DNA from: Xiphydria camelus
Lineage: Eukaryota; Arthropoda; Insecta; Hymenoptera; Xiphydriidae
DNA: 64,000 nucleotides
NCBI GenBank assembly: GCA_963678675.1
Contig: OY783199.1
Coordinates: 23,743,546 to 23,807,545, forward strand
Reading direction: 5' to 3'
The position numbers and the translations under genes were made by a program. Under the pieces are notes generated by a model. That model saw only the letters and a program-made list of their open reading frames with translations. It made no database searches and was not told the origin of the DNA. Positions 1 to 14,040 of the stretch are shown here, piece after piece (positions within the stretch are counted from its first letter, which is position 1; every line of letters begins with the position of its first letter).

Positions 1-796
1 GTGGCGCCGTCTTACTCGCCTGGTGAGCAAAAAGTGCTGTACTGGGTTACACGGCACGGGGGTGTACGACTATACATGTGGTCACATGTACACTTAGGTT
101 TGCCTGTATAAGCACAAGCCGGAAGGTCTGATTGGTTGACAGTGTAACCCATTTGTGCCAATCTTGGCCACTACGCGGCGCTTTCGGCGCACTTTCGAGA
201 TACGCAAGAGGCGTATACCTCAAAATAAAATAAATAGCAGTCTGCCTATATGTCATTTGTAAATATACACGGTGTCGCTTTTTCGATGTACCTACGGAGT
301 TTTGGGAAAAACGTTATAGAAAAAATCCAGTTACACATCCTCGGGGCCGATTTTGAAAACAAATTTAATGCTGTCAAAATCTCACGGCTAACTAGATCCA
401 GTATTGAGATACAGGGTGTTTTTCATGTTTTGCCATTTCCTTCATGGCCTTATATTTCGGTTATTTTTAAAGATAGCAGAACAGTATAACGGTGATTTTT
501 CGTAGATCTTTATGTAGTTGTTTACAATAATATTTGTTTTTAATATATGATTGGTATTAGATATTTATAAGTGGTATTATTTCATTCAATAGATACTACT
601 TAGTTGTTATAAGTAATTAAAATTTTTATAAGTACTCTGCTGTTTTTTAACTATATTGTTGGTAACTTTCTTTAAATTTACGTTATCTTAATGTAAATTT
701 TTGGTAATATGCCATTAATAAAATATGTACAATATACAGTACAATACAGTTACAACATTGTGCAAATATAGGTATATAACTGTACCTATAACTTAC
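1..796. other. No complete gene; partial foldback repeat at left edge
   Basis: Bases about 60-150 resemble the arm of the palindromic element at 17.9-18.07 kb: both contain ACATGTGGTCACAT followed by a shared segment ending AAGCCGGAAGG. The copy is cut by the window edge. The rest is AT-rich sequence in which I see no convincing coding exon. It probably lies in an upstream intron of the serine protease or between genes. Confidence 0.4.
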
Positions 797-1009
797 ATTA
801 AAATGGTCCTCACAACAGTATACCGAGGTCTTTAGAGAAAGTGACGGGTTCTTTCTCTTATCCCTCTTCATTGCCGTACACCACTTCTTCCGAATATCCT
901 GATTTTTTGGAACGGAAAAAAATATTTTGTCCGGTGTTGCCACAGATGTGTTTCTACATCTCGGCACTATACAATATTTATAAATCCTTCTTCCTTCCTT
1001 CTTCGACAT
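797..1009 (-). CDS. THAP-domain protein, first coding exon (partial)
   Basis: Reading from an ATG at 1009, this exon encodes 71 residues starting MSKKEGRRIYKYC. It carries the N-terminal part of a THAP zinc-binding DNA-binding domain: a C-x4-C pair (YCIVPRCRN), the FF-x-VP block, the invariant tryptophan in RKKWC, and the C-x2-H pair in CCEDHF. The reading frame is intact and stops at a consensus GTAAGT donor right after HFN (intron starts at 796). The rest of the domain, including the AVPTIF-like end, would lie at lower coordinates and is not visible, probably beyond the window. THAP domains occur in host transcription factors and in P, Kolobok and ISL2EU transposases. Nothing here says which, but the frame is cleaner than in the other THAP copies of this window. 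Confidence 0.6.
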
Positions 1010-1940
1010 TCTACTATCAAACTTCAAACAAAAATAATCACAAAAAATAAACAAACTTCCACTTCACTTGTACTCTTCCGATACGCAAGGCATTGAAAAA
1101 CAGACTAGAGAGAAGGTGCACTGGCGGGCCGGTTTCGTGCATAGTGACGTCACGAGCCAGCGCCTCCCACAACGGAGCGTTTTGAAATACGTCACTGGGA
1201 GGCGTGGCCGTGTTACTTTTAAAGTAATGTTTTTGGGGTAGGAGTTTTTCTTATCAACTTTTTACACTATTGGTACTGTGTTTTGAATAACTTTAACTAT
1301 TATGTCTGCTGTGTTTCATGCATATTAAAATTTCATGCATATTCCTGATTGCTTAGTGAGCATTCAATTGATCAACATGGAATATTGGGTCAATAGGAAC
1401 CGATTACTCTTTGAGCGATTATATCTGCGTAGGATGCTTCCGAGTTCAGTTGACGTTACAGAAAATCTCAAAACTGCAATATCGACGGAATAAGAAAAAC
1501 CTTAGAGCTGGGATAATAAACGATTGACTACCTGACTTGTGTAAATATAAATGACGAATAATATCTTCATTAAGACTTCGAAAATGTGAAATATTTATTT
1601 TCTGTCGATCTTCGAATACCTTCGCAGACCTTCGTACGGTTCTCAGAAAAATTACAAATATTTTATTTCCTGCATGAAAGGTCTAAACACAATGCATGAT
1701 AGATTTAAAGGTTTAGATATTAGAATAAATTGCAGTTTAGCGTAGTTCATTCTGATTTGGCTTAGAAAGTTGTAGATTTTTTTTCATCAAAGATTTTATT
1801 TCTTTTAGACGTTGAAAATCAAAAACTCCGAAGAAATTCACAAAGGACTTTTTTCGATCATTATAACTCGGTGTTATTTTGTTCATCTCGATTAGAAATC
1901 AGAATAGGTCCTAATGAATTCTATATTACTTGTTTTCCAG

Positions 1941-5275
<3,335 letters not shown>

Positions 5276-5820
5276 TTGGGCGATACTCTACGGGGAAGTA
5301 CTACGCATTGCCTTTCACCACCCTTTTCTCTTATATTTCCTCATATCATTGAGAATTGATAAGTAATTTCATGATTACGTTAATTTCTTTCAATCAGAAA
5401 GACATTAAAACGAGCATCCGTGTGCGACATGCCAAACATTTTCAGCGACACTTCCTGCTTCTCGTTTCCTCGAAGAAGCGTATCGCACGATCATCCAAAT
5501 ATATGAGAATCCTTTGCGAGAAGCCTGCGTACTCGAACATTACTACATCAGATATTGTCTGCAGGTAAAAAAAAAAGACAATTCGCCTGCGATAATTTTT
5601 TAATAAAAGTTTAGCGAGACGTATAATTAAGAGTCGTAACAATCTATTCTACAATTGCTATACATACGCACGTATATAAAAAATAAAATTATACCTGTAC
5701 ATCGCTCTAGCTATATATAAATTACCATCGCTATTACTTTCTCCACGGCACGCATCACTGCCATATGCTTGAACACCGTCATATTACTCACAGTACCTAT
5801 CGATTTTCTGGCCAATACCG
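5276..5820. other. Convergent intergenic gap, protease and greatwall 3' ends
   Basis: This 545-bp AT-rich gap lies between two convergent coding regions and should hold both 3'UTRs. AATAAA on the + strand occurs at 5602-5607 and 5683-5688 and could end the protease mRNA. No other gene seen. Confidence 0.5.
5602..5607 (+). terminator. Candidate poly(A) signal of serine protease
   Basis: AATAAA about 330 bp after the stop codon; a second one is at 5683. Position is plausible, but no cleavage-site evidence is available. Confidence 0.3.
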
Positions 5821-8288
5821 TTAAGTATCACAGTTACTAACATTGAGATGCTGCAGTATGTTCCGAGCTGAAATGAGAAAAAATAGCGTTGTATCAAAAA
5901 GCAAATCCTCTCTCTCTTCCCCTCCCATCCCTCTCTCTCTTAGGTGAATTAATATTCCAAAAATTGGAAAGACGAATCAGTACTTCAACATGCACGTGTA
6001 TTACATCGAATTGCTGTTAGTGCGTCCATACCTTGAAAATAGCACGTATCATAATTATCGTCCGGTTGGGGAATGAAAGGAGGCGTGGCTGCATGCGGCT
6101 GATTCCAAGGAAAACTGCGGAACAAATTCATTGCACGTACTTCGCTCGCGGAAGGACGAGCGGCTGGATCCAAAGTGAGAAGAGCGTTTATAGCCGATGT
6201 GGCATCTGTCGAGAGAGCTTCCTCGTCTTCTGGCCAGGGTACGTCTCTGGCCAGGATATTTGCGAACACCGCCTGCGGCGTGTCATCGTTAAATGGTGGT
6301 ACTCCAGTGCAAAACTCGTAAAGACAAACTCCCAGCGCCCACCAATCGACAGCAGGTCCGTGACCTTGTCGCAACAACAACTCAGGAGCAAGATAATCTG
6401 GTGTTCCAAGGATTCTATCGTCTGAACGCTGATGACACGTCTGACCACCTCGACGAACTGACTTCGGTGTTCTGTAGGGCGTGTGGCTCGCGGAAGTTGC
6501 CGGTGTTTTTATAGGCGAGATGCCTTGAGGAGACCGATCTGCAACCAACTCAACTTCCGGATTCAAATCAGGCGCCGAGCGTGATACGCATGGCAAGCGA
6601 AATCTAGTTGTTTTAGTCAAAGCTGGCTTCTCTTCTTTTCGATTCTCCTTATTTTCATCACTGCTCCGTCGTTTGGTAGATGACACTGGAGTACTAAACG
6701 CAACACCACCGCCGCCTGTTCCACCATTTTGAACACTGTTTTGATCCTGCACTTCGTTTTTCTTCGTGGTAAGTATAGTTGTGACAGGTGGCATTGGGCT
6801 TCTACAGTACATTGGAGGTCCACGGTTCTTTCTTTTTGGAGTCAGATTTCCATCTAATTCCATCAGACAGATTTCTCTCGTCAAACCTGTGGAAGCATTC
6901 ATCGTCGTCCTTTTTCTTTTGATTCCCCTTGTGAAGGAATTGACGCAACTACTCAATGGACTAGTATGAGAGAGTTGTTGCTCAGAGCATTCAGCTTCCA
7001 GTGTCGATTCTTCTCCAACTTCCTCTGCCTTATATTCAGTGTGGCTACATGTGCTACATACAAAGGATGCCTCACAAGTGTGAAAGCTACTGCCACTACT
7101 GTACATATCCTCCAACCTCGATCCAATGTTCTTTGATCTGTCATTGATAAAGGTAGACAACTCTATATTTTCGGTAGAATAAAACGGCGTGATACCCGAC
7201 ACCCTAGAGTAATCATCAGATGAGACTATGGAATTAGAAGATACTTGGGAGAGTTTCTTGCAATGTGCCTGTAGTTCAGATAATAAATTCACAGCAGGAT
7301 TGCTCGACTCGCTGCATTCCAGAAGATTAGGCTCCGAGGTTGACTTTTGAACAGAGACTGTGGAAGTTCCAGAACCAAAGGACAAATGTGAGGTCAGAGA
7401 AAGCAGCTGTCCTGGTGTTCGTGCACACAAGCTTGGAGTACGATTGACCAGATCAGATATTTCGAGATCCCTATCCAATGTTGATATTTTACTGAGGCCA
7501 AAGTCAGTGAGTTTAACATGGCCCATTTTTGAAAGTAACATATTGTCTGGTTTTAAATCTCTGTGAACGATTCCATGCGAATGTAGGTATTCTAGAGCCA
7601 AGCAGACTTCAGCTGTATAAAATGCTGCCATTGATTCCTCCATATAGCCATAAACACCAACCAGACTCTTTAGATCTCCGCCGACCATATATTCCATCAC
7701 CAAGTAAACACTGCTTGTTGATTGCAACGAATAAAATAATTGCACACAGTAAGGACTTTGTACCAAAGCCAATGCATTTCTCTCGATGACTACTTGCGAA
7801 GCCATATTTTTATGTATCATCTCATTCTTTTTCATGACCTTAATAGCATATACCTGTTCAGGATTTGTCCTCTTATAACCTAAGAAGACTTTACCAAAGG
7901 CACCCTTGCTAATAGGTTTTACAATTTTGAAATCTTGAATCTCTGGTACCTGCAACAAAATGATAAAATGGTATGCAATCTCCAATAGATAGTAAATTTG
8001 ATAGTTTAATGTTTGGTGAAAGAGAAGCTTCCAATCAAATATGTTGTTTACCTTCGCGGTGCGATTGACAATTTTTGAAATAGTGTTGAAAATTGAGTTG
8101 TCCATTGGCTTACTATCAGGAGGATGTTGAGGTGTACATTTGATATTAGGGTTTAATGATTCTCCTTCCGTATTGTTAATATTCTCGATGTCATTTAGGG
8201 ATGCACCTAGAAAATCTTTCCTATTTACGATCTGAGGTAAATCCTCTGAACTCATTCCACCCTGATGAGTCATACCAACACACTCCAT
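5821..8288 (-). CDS. gwl: Greatwall kinase (MASTL orthologue), complete
   Basis: The exons on the minus strand are 8288-8052, 7949-6032 and 5867-5821, giving about 733 residues. The Gly-rich loop is SKGAFGKVF (near residue 95), the ATP lysine YAIKV (near 116), the catalytic loop HRDLKPDN (near 210) and DFG near 228. Then comes a low-conservation insert of roughly 300 residues before GTPDYLAPELL and VDWWALGVCLYEF. This split kinase domain is the hallmark of Greatwall. The end, FIPQPDDNYDTCYFQ, joins across a CAAG/GTATGG donor to a 47-bp last exon encoding RNILQHLNVSNCDT. Greatwall phosphorylates endosulfine/ARPP19 to inhibit PP2A-B55 and allow mitotic entry. It is somewhat shorter than the human protein (about 880 residues), mainly in the insert. 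The start ATG at 8288 opens the frame; a second Met lies five residues in. Confidence 0.93.
7950..8051 (-). other. gwl: In-frame 102-bp intron of greatwall
   Basis: The intron has a GTAAAC donor and TTGTTGCAG acceptor. It is a multiple of three with no stop, so an unspliced mRNA would stay open and add 34 mostly hydrophobic residues just before the kinase domain. The spliced join NRTAK/VPEIQDF is clean. Confidence 0.8.
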
Positions 8289-8765
8289 TTAAAGGCTAAT
8301 AGGTGCTCATTAAAGTTTGTTATCTAAAGCCATGAACTTTTCTATTCATAGCAAATCCTAAAATAACAGGTCAAACATTTTCATGACACGAAACGAACCA
8401 AGAAATCTTATAGGGCCAGATTCTCGCGTAAAAACGTATCTATTACCTTAGGCCTTCTGATGGAGGTTGCGGTACTAGAAAAGCACTACATTCTCAATCA
8501 CCACACACTCCCACAAAGCGAAAATAACGATCTAAGTACATGTATTTTATAAATCTTAGGTGACTTAAATTACACCGTCGTATAACGATCTTATCGTAAT
8601 ATTTAAATAATCGTGAAGTAAGAAAACCCTATACTTAAACAGGCGGCGGCCATTCTTTAACCATTTGTAGTGTGGAGAGTGTTGCGTACGCAACTAGACT
8701 CGATTTGGAATCGATATACCGTTCGAGAGTTCCAGGATTTATGGCGGTAAAACTCAAATGTCAAT
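8289..8765. promoter_or_regulatory. Greatwall 5' flank and leader
   Basis: Unique-looking sequence upstream of the greatwall start codon, with no ORF. A GGCGGCGGCCATT segment at about 8642 is GC-rich against an AT-rich background and is a reasonable place for a promoter. No start site can be proved. Confidence 0.35.
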
Positions 8766-9180
8766 AGTTATTTTCCTCACTCATGCCCATTTCGAGGCCT
8801 TTTCCAGCCTATTTTTAGACCGTAAGATGACGTTTTTCCCGCGTGACACCGAGCGGGAGTCCGCAGGCTGTCAAAAGTACTTTACTCAGACTGACGCGAT
8901 TGCTTAGTCCAAAGTGAGTCTTTTTTTCAAACTGATGAACGCAATGTGAAATGAGTCGTGTATGTTTTGTTTTGAGAAATGGGCATTCGTGAGAAAAAAT
9001 AGTATATGTCATTCGGCTGAAATCCTCGAATTTTTAAGACTGTGTTTAGATCGTAGCACGAGGCATGGTGGAGAGACGAGGCTCGCCTCGCCCCCTCATC
9101 ATGCCTCGTGCTACGACCTAATTAAACACAGTCTGAAAAAACCTCGGATTTCCGCCTAATGACATAAGATACTATTTCGT
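8766..9180. repeat. Composite foldback repeat, copy 1
   Basis: Shares nearly its whole length with 47,312-47,735. The left half runs from TTTCCTCA-x-TGCCCATTTC to the inverted GAAATGGGCATTCGTGAGAA at about 8977-8996. The right half is a foldback with arms GACTGTGTTTAGATCGTAGC followed by CACGAGGCATG, ending near 9150. Two copies with the same internal order show that the two halves move or spread as a unit. Confidence 0.7.
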
Positions 9181-9830
9181 TATTAGGGCGTGAAGCGCTG
9201 TTTCTAACGAGTGTGAAGTTTGCCGCACGAGCGAAGCGAGTACGGAAATCACACTCGTTAGAACGGCGCGAAACAACCGAATAACGAATTCTATTTTTTG
9301 TCACTAAGGGCGGGTTGTAACGACTTGGTTTAAACTCAGTTCTTACTTGAACCACGTTTGAACTGAGTTTACATAAAAATGTATGATATTATGTGTGACA
9401 CAAAATATACCAAGAACGGCGGTTCAAGCTGAACCGGCTCTGAACCAAGTCGTTACAACCCGCCCTAAGTGTCAAATACGAGATTGACGATTTCACGCAC
9501 TGCGCAGGTTATTTCACGCACTGTGCAACTTTTCACGAATTGATGTGTGAAAGATGATTTCACATGCATCGAGGACGACCATGAGAAACCGAGTATTTGA
9601 CACTGAGTGACAAAAATATTTTTTCGTCACTCAGTGCGTAAAACTCGGTTTCACGGGCATCCCTAACCCCGTCAACCTCGTATTTGACAGTTACTAAAAA
9701 TAGAATTCGTTATAAGGGCGTTTCGCGTCGTTTTAACTCATGTGGTTGCCGCACTCGTTTCGCTCGTGCGGAAAACTTCACACTCGCGTTAAAAACGGCG
9801 CTTCACGCTTTTATAACGAAAATATCTATT
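9177..9830. repeat. Nested foldback repeat cluster
   Basis: Two hairpin units (about 9184-9295 and 9706-9826) share a GCCGCAC...GCGAG core and ATAACG ends. They flank a TTTCACGCACTGTGCAAC-type repeat (about 9472-9620). Relatives of the middle part occur at 11,385-11,510 and 32,249-32,385. A separate MITE is inserted at 9308-9465. No coding sequence seen. Confidence 0.6.
9308..9465. mobile_element. MITE with TAA target duplication, nested
   Basis: Terminal inverted repeats GGGCGGGTTGTAACGACTTG and complement, flanked by TAA at 9305-9307 and 9466-9468. It interrupts the sequence GTCACT-x-GTGTCAAATACGAG, whose uninterrupted form is seen in related repeats nearby. It is a later insertion than the host repeat. 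Confidence 0.8.
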
Positions 9831-11084
9831 TATTTACAGTTCTAGGTAGTTAGCTGCACTGCTGGAAAGGCACACTAAGACTGACAAAGCAGACTCCTAA
9901 TCCCTCAGATTCCTTCTCAAGGATTGCATACATCACTTGTACCTATATATTTCAAGTAAGATAGAGAGCTGCGTGGGTTCTTAGGGGGAGATAAACATAT
10001 ACATCCGTATCTCGCCCTCTAAACTTATGACCAGTTATAGAGTCTTCGTCTCATCAAAAATAGTTAAAATTAAATTAACTTATTTTGTATATATCAATAG
10101 GGACCAAAAACACGAGGGAAACAGCTGTCCTTTCGGGGATTTACGCAGATGTGTAGGTATAAATCACGTAGCCCTAAGGCTGAAGAGTATTCTATATAAC
10201 TGAGGCATGTAAATGGAAAAGGCTGAAAGTTCCATACCTTGCAGAAATAAGATTTTGTATAAGATTTTTTATAAAAATAGGTGTCAATGCCATCGCCAAT
10301 AACCTAGTAATGGATGTAAGTGTCTCCTGATTAAGTTTTAGTTTATAGAGCGTTCGAAAAGTAGCTCTGCGGTTGCAGTTTTAAACAAATTTATTTGATT
10401 TTTCAACGACTTTGGCTTTGGCACTTTCAAGCTTTTCCATTTACACGCGACAACTGTAGTGGTGAGCTCTGCTGAACAGTTTTTATTTCCCTGTAGTTTA
10501 GCTAAATTGACAGAAGTCCACTTGAAACTTGAAAATGTTATAGTTTTTATCACATAAAGTTTGGAAATTGTAGTCAGCTGAATGCTTCTTGAGGTAAAGT
10601 TCGTCAGCTGGACCGTCAAAAATACCGCGCGTCGTTTGGAGTATTGGGCGCAATTATATATTTTCGCTCCAGCTGACGGTCTTCCCCCCACTATATATGT
10701 AGCTGACTATTATTTTCATACTTGTACATATGTTAGGAGTCGCCTAAAAAAAAATCTTTTAGTCTAAATTAACTTAATTTTATTAATTTTTTTACGTGTT
10801 TACCTGACCAGCTGATGTGAAATCCCCCCTCCACAACACAGCTGACTATTTCTTTTCGACAGTACCTAACGTCAAGTATTTGTAAAACAAATATCTCTGT
10901 TGGCATAAAATAACTGTGCAACAATTATTTTTTATCAAGTTCCACCCCCTGCCACACCCACACCCACCACTATTGGGGCAGCTGACGGTCACGTTTGGCA
11001 TTCACTTTATATCCCCTTCAAAGGTTCTTAAAATTAGCCGGCATGAAATGACTACCTGAAAAAGCCCCTACCTCCCGGACTAAT

Positions 11085-11174
11085 AGGTTTGTTCCTGCAA
11101 GAGTCAGAGACTGTCTAAAACGGCCAGGAGCATGACAGTCTCCGTTTTAGACAGTCTCTGACTGGAACAAACCT
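11085..11174. mobile_element. Short foldback MITE, AGGTTTGTTCC family
   Basis: 90 bp with ends AGGTTTGTTCCTGCAAGAGT and an inverted counterpart; inner arms GTCAGAGACTGTCTAAAACG pair with the right side. The ends match those of the large nested insertion at 56,723-58,508. Confidence 0.7.
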
Positions 11175-11384
11175 GATAAAGAAGCCTGAATGGAATAGAA
11201 CGCTTATAAGCGACAGCGGCACCCGCGCAACTCATATAAGCGTCAACGGCAGTGAATGGGTTAAGTTAGATTAGTTTCTGGCATTGTATCAGCTGTGTAG
11301 AGTTGTGCTGCGAATGCGTGGTGTTGGACACACTGGCTGTGCCAATATCAAGTAATAATCGCAGAGATTTCTAGAGTGCGCGAC

Positions 11385-11510
11385 TTTTATTTTACGCATT
11401 GCGCAGGTTATTTCACGCACTGTGCAACCTTTCATGAATTGGTGTGTGAAACGTGATTTCACATGCGTTGAGGACGCCCGTGAAACCGAGTATTTGGCAC
11501 TGAGTGACAA
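11385..11510. repeat. Dispersed TTTCACGCACTG repeat
   Basis: Contains GCGCAGGTTATTTCACGCAC and ends GTATTTGGCACTGAGTGACA, matching 9,490-9,612 and more weakly 32,249-32,385. No coding potential. Confidence 0.6.
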
Positions 11511-12290
11511 TCATTCATTTAAATACTGTTTTTTTGTAATTTAAAATTTAAGTTCTTGTTGGGACACCCTTTATCTTGGAAACGGTGAGGGACGACATGG
11601 GCGAAAATTTGAAATAATTCGTAGGACGTCGAATTTTAAGTATTACCGAACAGTGCAAATCGATAATTTGCTTAAGCAATAAATATATATCTACACGGTT
11701 ACAAGTTTACCAAGTTCGGAGATGAATTTATGCTGTTTGGTGCATTTTAGACATCAAAGTTATTATATGTAGCACCGATCAATGCTTTAAAAACTGGAAT
11801 AGACTTAAGCTTTATACGGCATCGAATAACGATGATAGATGTGGCAGAGTGAGTGACATGCCGACAATGCAAAGAGTAAGTATTATATATTGAATTGCCA
11901 GAAGATATAAAAATGGGAATCCATAAGTTGTAAGTTATTTTTAAAAAACTACTGATATTCCCCATACTATATAGGTATTCCCCTACATATTAAAAATGTA
12001 AAAAAGTAGACTAAGGATTATGCAGGCCTGCTAAGTACTATTTTGAATATTGGTGGCCTGTTTTAATATAGTCATTTGTTATTTCGATCTCTGTCATTTT
12101 TGTTACATTTCATTATACCCCGAATGATTTTTTGCCAGCACTCTGGCATCTCCTATCTCGCACATTCTGAGAAATATTTGGTGGGTAGGTACTTGGCACT
12201 ACCTTCGGATATCAATACTTTTTGGGGGTGGCCGATTTCAATCCACTTTTAGGACAGTATTTCTAGCCCAGTCTGTATGACTGTTACTTT

Positions 12291-13050
12291 AAGTTCGTTC
12301 CAACAAGCATTTTAGGACAGTTCTAGAACCGTCCTGGAACTAGTTAAGAATTATTTAATGCGCATGCGCCAGTCAGATGCGTTCTAGAACTGAATTCATG
12401 GGATGTGTTGGAACACAGGATCGCACACAGCACAGGGAGGCTTGTCCACCTTTTGTATACATTTTGCGGAAAATCACGGGTTATCCTAAGCGAATGTGTG
12501 AGTTCAACTAATTGTTGAAACGTAAAAAACATTACAGTTTTCAAGAGCTTATCATGCACAAACATTCAAAAAAGCAGAAAAAGAAAGATGAGTCCAAAAA
12601 GAGTACAAGAGAGAGAGAGAGAGTGTATACATTTTTTCCTTCTATAACTTGGAGGGGAGTGATTTTTTCGGATTTTTTATTTTCAATTATCATTTACCTA
12701 AAAAGTTATCACAACTTTTATATCATGGCCATTAACTCATTGTGAAGTTATTGTGTTTTTTCATTTTTTCTCGAAACTATATTTATGCATTTTTGTACTG
12801 TTCTTGGACTCACCGATTCAAATAGAGCGCGTCTCGCGCCTTACTACGCGTGGGCTAGAAAATCGTCCCAACTCAGAACTAGGGACTGGAATTACCGTTC
12901 TAGAACAGTTCTGTTACAGTTCGCAGTTTAGTTGGAACGCTCTTTGGAATCGTTCCAGAACCAGTTCTGTGTTTGTTGGAACGGCTAAGTCAGACTGCGC
13001 ACACTCCGCCGAGTTCAGAACCAGTTCTCATGTTAGTTGGAACGAACCTT
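12291..13050. mobile_element. Non-autonomous element, AAGGTTCGTTCCAACA ends
   Basis: The left end AAGTTCGTTCCAACA at 12,291 is inverted as TTAGTTGGAACGAACCTT ending at 13,050. Subterminal motifs GTTCTAGAAC and CAGTTCT recur at both ends. The interior is AT-rich with a GA run and no transposase. The ends resemble the AGGTTTGTTCC family. Confidence 0.6.
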
Positions 13051-13156
13051 TTATGTTCACTGAGGAGTTTCGAATAGCTTGGTCACCTTCATACCTAAGT
13101 AGTGGGGAAAAAACGGATACATAGATGAGCGATATAGAATGGGATTTCTCGATATA

Positions 13157-13162
13157 TTTATT
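13157..13162 (-). terminator. Candidate poly(A) signal for scribbler
   Basis: AATAAA on the minus strand near the point where repeat-free sequence gives way to mobile elements. Other AATAAA copies exist upstream in the presumed UTR, so this is only one candidate. Confidence 0.25.
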
Positions 13163-13955
13163 CGTATGGACAATTCGGAGGATAGTGCATAATATATTTA
13201 ATATATAATAGTCTGGGGAAGGGGATTAGAGTACATTTTCTGGAGTTTGAACACAATATCTTACAATTTAACGACAAGATGCCTGCGTTTTTGTATTTAT
13301 TTCTGTACGTTACCGTTATTCGTATATTCATATATTCGAGTTATATATATCATATATAAAGCGTAACGATTCACTATTTTTTCTATAAAAAGGAAAAAGG
13401 AGGAAAGAAAAAATCGCGTTGTCTCAGTAAAATTGATGTTTCTTTTTACCATTCTAATGGTTTCGCGAATGGTTATACAACATTGCAGAGACTATGTGGT
13501 ACTAGTGAGAATATATTACTCGTTGGAGTTGGTGACCTGTCTCCAATCGCTAATTAATTCTGACGCAATTGGGTAGCGATCGCCTATTGTATCTCACTCG
13601 ATATTTATAACGAGGTCAAAATGCCACGCTCCGATATAAATGGTATTACCAGGCAAGAAGCTTTTATAGAAAATCACGAAGTACAGTCAATAATTGGAGA
13701 CAGCTCCTCTCTCCTTTGTAATCGTTGTTAATGATCTATGTTGAATTCCTTTAAAAGCAAATACATTATACAGCGTATACAATTGATACGACTCTTTACC
13801 TCCGATTTGTTAGCGGAGAGTGCAGGGCAGGTTCCAGGTACTTAGGCTATCTGTATATTTTCATAAAAATTCCTTACGTTCATTTCAGCAAATTTCTTTT
13901 TTATAAAAATCACAGCACAGCACCAGCATTTATTTTAAAGCCCACCCCTTCTCCG

Positions 13956-13959
<4 letters not shown>

Positions 13960-14013
<54 letters not shown>

Positions 14014-14040
14014 AAGATAGAGATAGAGATAGAGAGAGAG
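13960..14040. repeat. GA/TC microsatellite
   Basis: About 80 bp of (AG)n with a few AGAT interruptions, inside the presumed scribbler 3'UTR. Confidence 0.95.

Larger units (their letters stand above)
9831..12290. other. Intergenic sequence without recognised gene
   Basis: AT-rich, with no credible exon on either strand. It contains six CAGCTG sites between 10,570 and 10,990, a small MITE at 11,085-11,174 and a dispersed repeat at 11,385-11,510. The region separates the greatwall promoter from the presumed 3' end of scribbler. Confidence 0.4.

Noticed and set aside
1..1940. Search for the protease exon with the catalytic histidine (TAAHC)
   Set aside because: I found no such motif between AG and GT signals in any frame; the exon probably lies left of the window.
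13960..14040. Regular short repeats that might suggest an array such as CRISPR
   Set aside because: This is a simple GA microsatellite; there are no spacers, and the genome is eukaryotic.
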